This document shows positions 61,379-64,000 of a stretch of 64,000 bases of DNA, piece after piece. The stretch covers positions 682,001-746,000 of the forward strand of contig SPDP01000002.1 in NCBI GenBank assembly GCA_009360345.1. The letters run 5' to 3'. The translations under genes were made by a program, and so were the position numbers. Origin of the DNA: Alcaligenaceae bacterium SAGV5 (lineage in GTDB: Bacteria; Pseudomonadota; Gammaproteobacteria; Burkholderiales; Burkholderiaceae_B). Each line of letters starts with the position of its first letter. Position 1 is the first letter of the stretch. A model generated the notes under the pieces. The model worked only from the letters and a program-made list of their open reading frames with translations, had not been told where the DNA came from and did not search any database.

Positions 61379-62242
61379 ATGAAAGCTCCCGCTGTCGACT
61401 ACGTGGCGCCGCGCAGCCTGGACGAGGCGCTGCAATGCCTGGCCGGCGCGGACAACGCGCGGGTGCTGGCGGGCGGCCAGTCGCTGATGGCCATGCTGAA
61501 CATGCGGTTCGCGTTCCCGGACTGCCTGGTGGACATCAATCGCATCCCGGAACTGGCCTACCTGCGCGACGAAGGCGACTCGGTCCGGATCGGCGCCATG
61601 ACCCGGCAGCGGGACGTCGAGTTCTCGGACATGGTGCGGGACCGGCTGCCCATCCTGCGCGAGGCGATCCTGAACGTCGGCCACCGGCAGACGCGCAACC
61701 GCGGCACCGTGGGCGGCAGCCTGTGCCAGCTCGACCCCTCGGCCGAGATCCCCACCATCGCCATGGCCCTGGACGCGCAGGTCCACGTGGCCAGCGCCAG
61801 CGGCACGCGCAGCCTGGCGATGGCGGATTTTCCCGCCGGCTACATGACGCCGGCGCTGGAGGCCGACGAAATGCTGGTGGGCGTGTCGATGCGCCCCTGG
61901 GACCCGGGACATGGCTGGAGCTTCCTGGAATTCTCGCGGCGGCACGGCGACTTCGCCATCGCCTCGGCCGCCGTGCTGCTGAGCTTCGGCGCCGACGCGC
62001 GGGTGGACCGCTGTTCCATCACCCTGGGCGGCGTATCGACGGCGCCCGTCCGCATGGCGCAGGCCGAGCAGGCCCTGCTGGGCACGAAAGCCGAGGCGGC
62101 GGACATCGAACGAACCGCCGCGCTGTGCGGCGCGGTGGAGGCCAGCTCCGACGCCTACGTGCCCGGCTGGTACCGCCAGCGGCTGGCGCGGGTGCTGGCC
62201 GGCCGCGCGATCACCCGCGCGCTCGAACGCGCAACAAGATGA
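61379..62242 (+). CDS. Molybdenum hydroxylase FAD subunit (CoxM/CutM type)
   Basis: A 287-residue FAD-binding medium subunit of the xanthine dehydrogenase/CO dehydrogenase family. The FAD motifs are VLAGGQSLMAMLNMRFA and NRGTVGGSLCQLDPSAEIPT, in the usual positions. It begins 7 bases after the Pht5-like gene and overlaps the iron-sulfur subunit gene by 4 bases. It passes electrons from the iron-sulfur clusters to an acceptor. Confidence 0.94.
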   Translation: MKAPAVDYVAPRSLDEALQCLAGADNARVLAGGQSLMAMLNMRFAFPDCLVDINRIPELAYLRDEGDSVRIGAMTRQRDVEFSDMVRDRLPILREAILNVGHRQTRNRGTVGGSLCQLDPSAEIPTIAMALDAQVHVASASGTRSLAMADFPAGYMTPALEADEMLVGVSMRPWDPGHGWSFLEFSRRHGDFAIASAAVLLSFGADARVDRCSITLGGVSTAPVRMAQAEQALLGTKAEAADIERTAALCGAVEASSDAYVPGWYRQRLARVLAGRAITRALERATR

Positions 62243-62757
62243 CATCCACCATGGCAACCACGCAAAACTCCCGCCCCGTGCATCTGTCCGTCAACGGCAA
62301 GCCTTGCCAGGGCATGGCGGAGCCCCGCCTGCACCTGGCCGACTTCCTGCGCGGCGAACTGAAGCTGACCGGCACCCACGTGGGTTGCGAGCACGGGGTC
62401 TGCGGCGCCTGTACGGTGCTGGTGGACGGCGTCTCTGCCCGCAGCTGCCTGATGCTGGCGGTCCAGGGCGAGGGCTGCGCCATCACCACCATCGAAGGCC
62501 TGGCCGCCAGCGAGCACGACACGCATCCGCTGCAGCAGGCCTTCCATGAATTGCACGCGCTGCAATGCGGCTTCTGCACCCCGGGCATCCTGATGTCGCT
62601 GTCCGAGCTGCTGGCCGCCAACCCCGACCCCGACGAGGACGCCGTGCGCGACGTGCTGTCCGGCCACCTGTGCCGTTGCACGGGCTACCAGAACATCGTG
62701 GCGGCGGCGCTGCGCGCCGCGCAGATCCTGCGTGAACGAGGCGGCCATGCACGCTGA
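62239..62757 (+). CDS. Molybdenum hydroxylase [2Fe-2S] subunit (CoxS/CutS type)
   Basis: A 172-residue subunit with two [2Fe-2S] clusters. The plant-type cluster is in GCEHGVCGACTVLVDG with a later Cys in SCLML; the second is in CGFCTPG and CRCTGYQ. ATG 62239 overlaps the FAD-subunit stop (ATGA), and its own stop overlaps the large-subunit start by 11 bases. It links the molybdenum centre to FAD. Confidence 0.95.
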   Translation: MTSTMATTQNSRPVHLSVNGKPCQGMAEPRLHLADFLRGELKLTGTHVGCEHGVCGACTVLVDGVSARSCLMLAVQGEGCAITTIEGLAASEHDTHPLQQAFHELHALQCGFCTPGILMSLSELLAANPDPDEDAVRDVLSGHLCRCTGYQNIVAAALRAAQILRERGGHAR

Positions 62758-64000
62758 GCGCCAACTGACCGCCATCCCCGGCATGGGCGCGAGTCCCGGC
62801 CGCATCGAGGACGATACGCTGCTGCGGGGCAAGGCCTGCTTCCTGGACGACGTCCCCGTCCCCGATGCGCTGCACGCCTGCTTCGTGCGCAGCCCGCATG
62901 CCCACGCGCGGCTGCACGGGGTGGACGCGGGCCAGGCCCGCGCCATGCCCGGCGTCGTCGCGGTCTATACCCGCCAGGACCTGTTCGGGCACGTCACCTC
63001 GTGGCGCATGCCGTTGGGCTTTCCGCTCGCGGCCCTGCCCGAGAACACCACGCCGTTCGCGCTGGCCGGCGACGAGGTCGCCTTCGTGGGCGAGGCCTAC
63101 GCGGTAGTGGTGGCCCGGACGCGGCACGAGGCCGAGGACGCCGCGGCCGCCGTGCTGGCGGAGTTCGAGGTCCTGCCCGCCATCGCGGACTGCCGGCGGG
63201 CCGTGCACGACGATGCCCCCCGGGTGCGCACCGAACTGGCCAGCAACGTGCTGCAGGACTACACCCTCGCCTATGGCGACTGCGACGCCGCCTTCGCCCG
63301 TGCCGACATCGTGCTGGACGACGACTTCCGGGTCCATCGCGGCTGCGGCCATCCCATGGAAGGGCGCGGCGTGGTAGCCATGCCCGACCCCGCCACCGGC
63401 ATGCTGACCGTCTGGTCCTCGACCCAGATGGCGCACGAACTGCACTACACCATCGCCCACATGCTGGACCAGCCCGAGGACCGGTTGCGGGTGATCACGC
63501 CGGACGTGGGCGGCGGCTTCGGCGCCAAATTCATGATCTACCCCGAGGAAATCGTGGTGCCGGCCGTCGCCCGAGCGCTGGACCGCCCGGTCAAGTGGGT
63601 GGAGGACCGCCGCGAAAACTTCCTGACCACCATCCAGGAGCGCGACCAGTTCTGGCGCATCTCGGTGGCCGCCGACCGCGACGGCCGCGTGCTCGGCGTG
63701 CGGGGCGGCTTCGTCCACGACCACGGCGCCTACACGCCCCAGGGCACCAACGTCCCGTACAACGCCGCCTCGTCCATGACCGGGCCCTACGTCGTGCCGG
63801 CTTTCTCGCTGCGCGTGCAGGTGGCCTATACCAACAAGGTGCCGGTCGCGACCATACGCGGGGCCGGCTATCCGCAAGCGGCCTTCGTCATGGAACGCAT
63901 GATGGACCGGCTGGCGTCCACCGCGGGCATCGACCGGCTCGAATGCCGCCGGCGCAATCTCATACCCCCGGAGAAGATTCCCTACACCAAGCCGCTCAAG
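62747..64000 (+). CDS. Molybdenum hydroxylase large subunit (CoxL/XdhB-type), 3' partial
   Basis: The first 418 residues of the molybdopterin-binding subunit; the gene continues past the window. GRIEDDTLLRGKACFLDDV is the usual start, and the molybdopterin motif VGGGFGAKF is visible near residue 260. ATIRGAGYPQAAFVMER follows where CO dehydrogenase has its AYRCSFR active loop, which is not seen in this part. It is therefore a carbon hydroxylase of the wider family (aromatic or N-heterocyclic acid) rather than CO dehydrogenase, as the Pht5-like and Bug genes also suggest. Confidence 0.93.
   Translation, partial: MHAERQLTAIPGMGASPGRIEDDTLLRGKACFLDDVPVPDALHACFVRSPHAHARLHGVDAGQARAMPGVVAVYTRQDLFGHVTSWRMPLGFPLAALPENTTPFALAGDEVAFVGEAYAVVVARTRHEAEDAAAAVLAEFEVLPAIADCRRAVHDDAPRVRTELASNVLQDYTLAYGDCDAAFARADIVLDDDFRVHRGCGHPMEGRGVVAMPDPATGMLTVWSSTQMAHELHYTIAHMLDQPEDRLRVITPDVGGGFGAKFMIYPEEIVVPAVARALDRPVKWVEDRRENFLTTIQERDQFWRISVAADRDGRVLGVRGGFVHDHGAYTPQGTNVPYNAASSMTGPYVVPAFSLRVQVAYTNKVPVATIRGAGYPQAAFVMERMMDRLASTAGIDRLECRRRNLIPPEKIPYTKPLK

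Noticed and set aside
62747-64000. Carbon monoxide dehydrogenase large subunit
   Set aside because: The visible part shows RGAGYPQ in the region of the CO-specific AYRCSFR loop, and the neighbours are aromatic-acid genes; the general molybdenum hydroxylase call is safer.

Overview
The window is high-GC DNA from a betaproteobacterium, most likely Alcaligenaceae (Bordetella/Achromobacter-like). This rests on six Bug-type (tripartite tricarboxylate) periplasmic binding proteins scattered singly next to catabolic operons, a Burkholderiales-type trimeric porin, and dense LysR/GntR/IclR-controlled aromatic and organic-acid catabolic operons. I see no rRNA, tRNA, CRISPR array, IS element or phage gene. 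No gene-free stretch exceeds 300 bases; the three longest gaps (about 48342-48571, 57148-57436, 59097-59361) hold promoters, inverted repeats and a hairpin.

Region 1 (1-2314): the 3' part of a TonB-dependent siderophore receptor. Region 2 (2451-18468): an aromatic or N-heteroaromatic catabolic island in two arms. The plus arm encodes an aspartate-dehydrogenase-like enzyme, a Rieske ferredoxin, a phthalate-dioxygenase-type oxygenase, a FAD ferredoxin reductase, a class III extradiol dioxygenase, an alpha/beta hydrolase and a Bug protein. The minus arm encodes a CarBa/CarBb-like two-subunit extradiol dioxygenase, a meta-cleavage-type hydrolase, a second oxygenase closely resembling carbazole 1,9a-dioxygenase CarAa, and a LysR regulator. 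Only one ferredoxin/reductase pair is present, so it may serve both oxygenases. A divergent GntR regulator, a porin, an MFS carrier, a RraA-type aldolase and a variant SDR follow. The GntR/carBa-like promoter and the MFS promoter share an 11-bp palindromic word.

Region 3 (18564-23600): a LysR regulator, an EamA/RarD-type permease, a tannase/feruloyl-esterase-family lipoprotein and an NCS1 (CodB/CytX-like) permease. Region 4 (23753-36696): an eight-gene minus-strand operon (amidohydrolase, TcuA-like flavoprotein, HglS/YdcJ-type 2-oxoadipate dioxygenase/decarboxylase, ETF beta and alpha, and a membrane-anchored three-subunit molybdoenzyme), divergent from a second, paralogous amidohydrolase plus a MmgE/PrpD protein. 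Region 5 (36796-52129): an IclR regulator and a hydratase-rich operon (three further MmgE/PrpD proteins, LeuCD-type aconitase, SDR, two Bug proteins, four-domain rhodanese), then a divergent Bug gene and a Bug-fumarase unit. The divergent promoters of regions 4 and 5 carry nearly identical 29-bp sites made of two TTTRGAAA boxes 20 bp apart, with a weaker copy upstream of iclR. Regions 4 and 5 therefore look like one IclR-controlled catabolic regulon of unknown substrate, the best candidate here for an undescribed system.

Region 6 (52233-57147): a LysR regulator and a TauABC/SsuABC-like ABC importer operon ending in a GlcD-like FAD oxidase. Region 7 (57437-59096): an orphan thiS and a monofunctional catalase. 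Region 8 (59362-64000): a Bug protein, a Pht5-like 4,5-dihydroxyphthalate-decarboxylase-family protein, and a CoxMSL-type molybdenum hydroxylase whose large subunit runs off the window.
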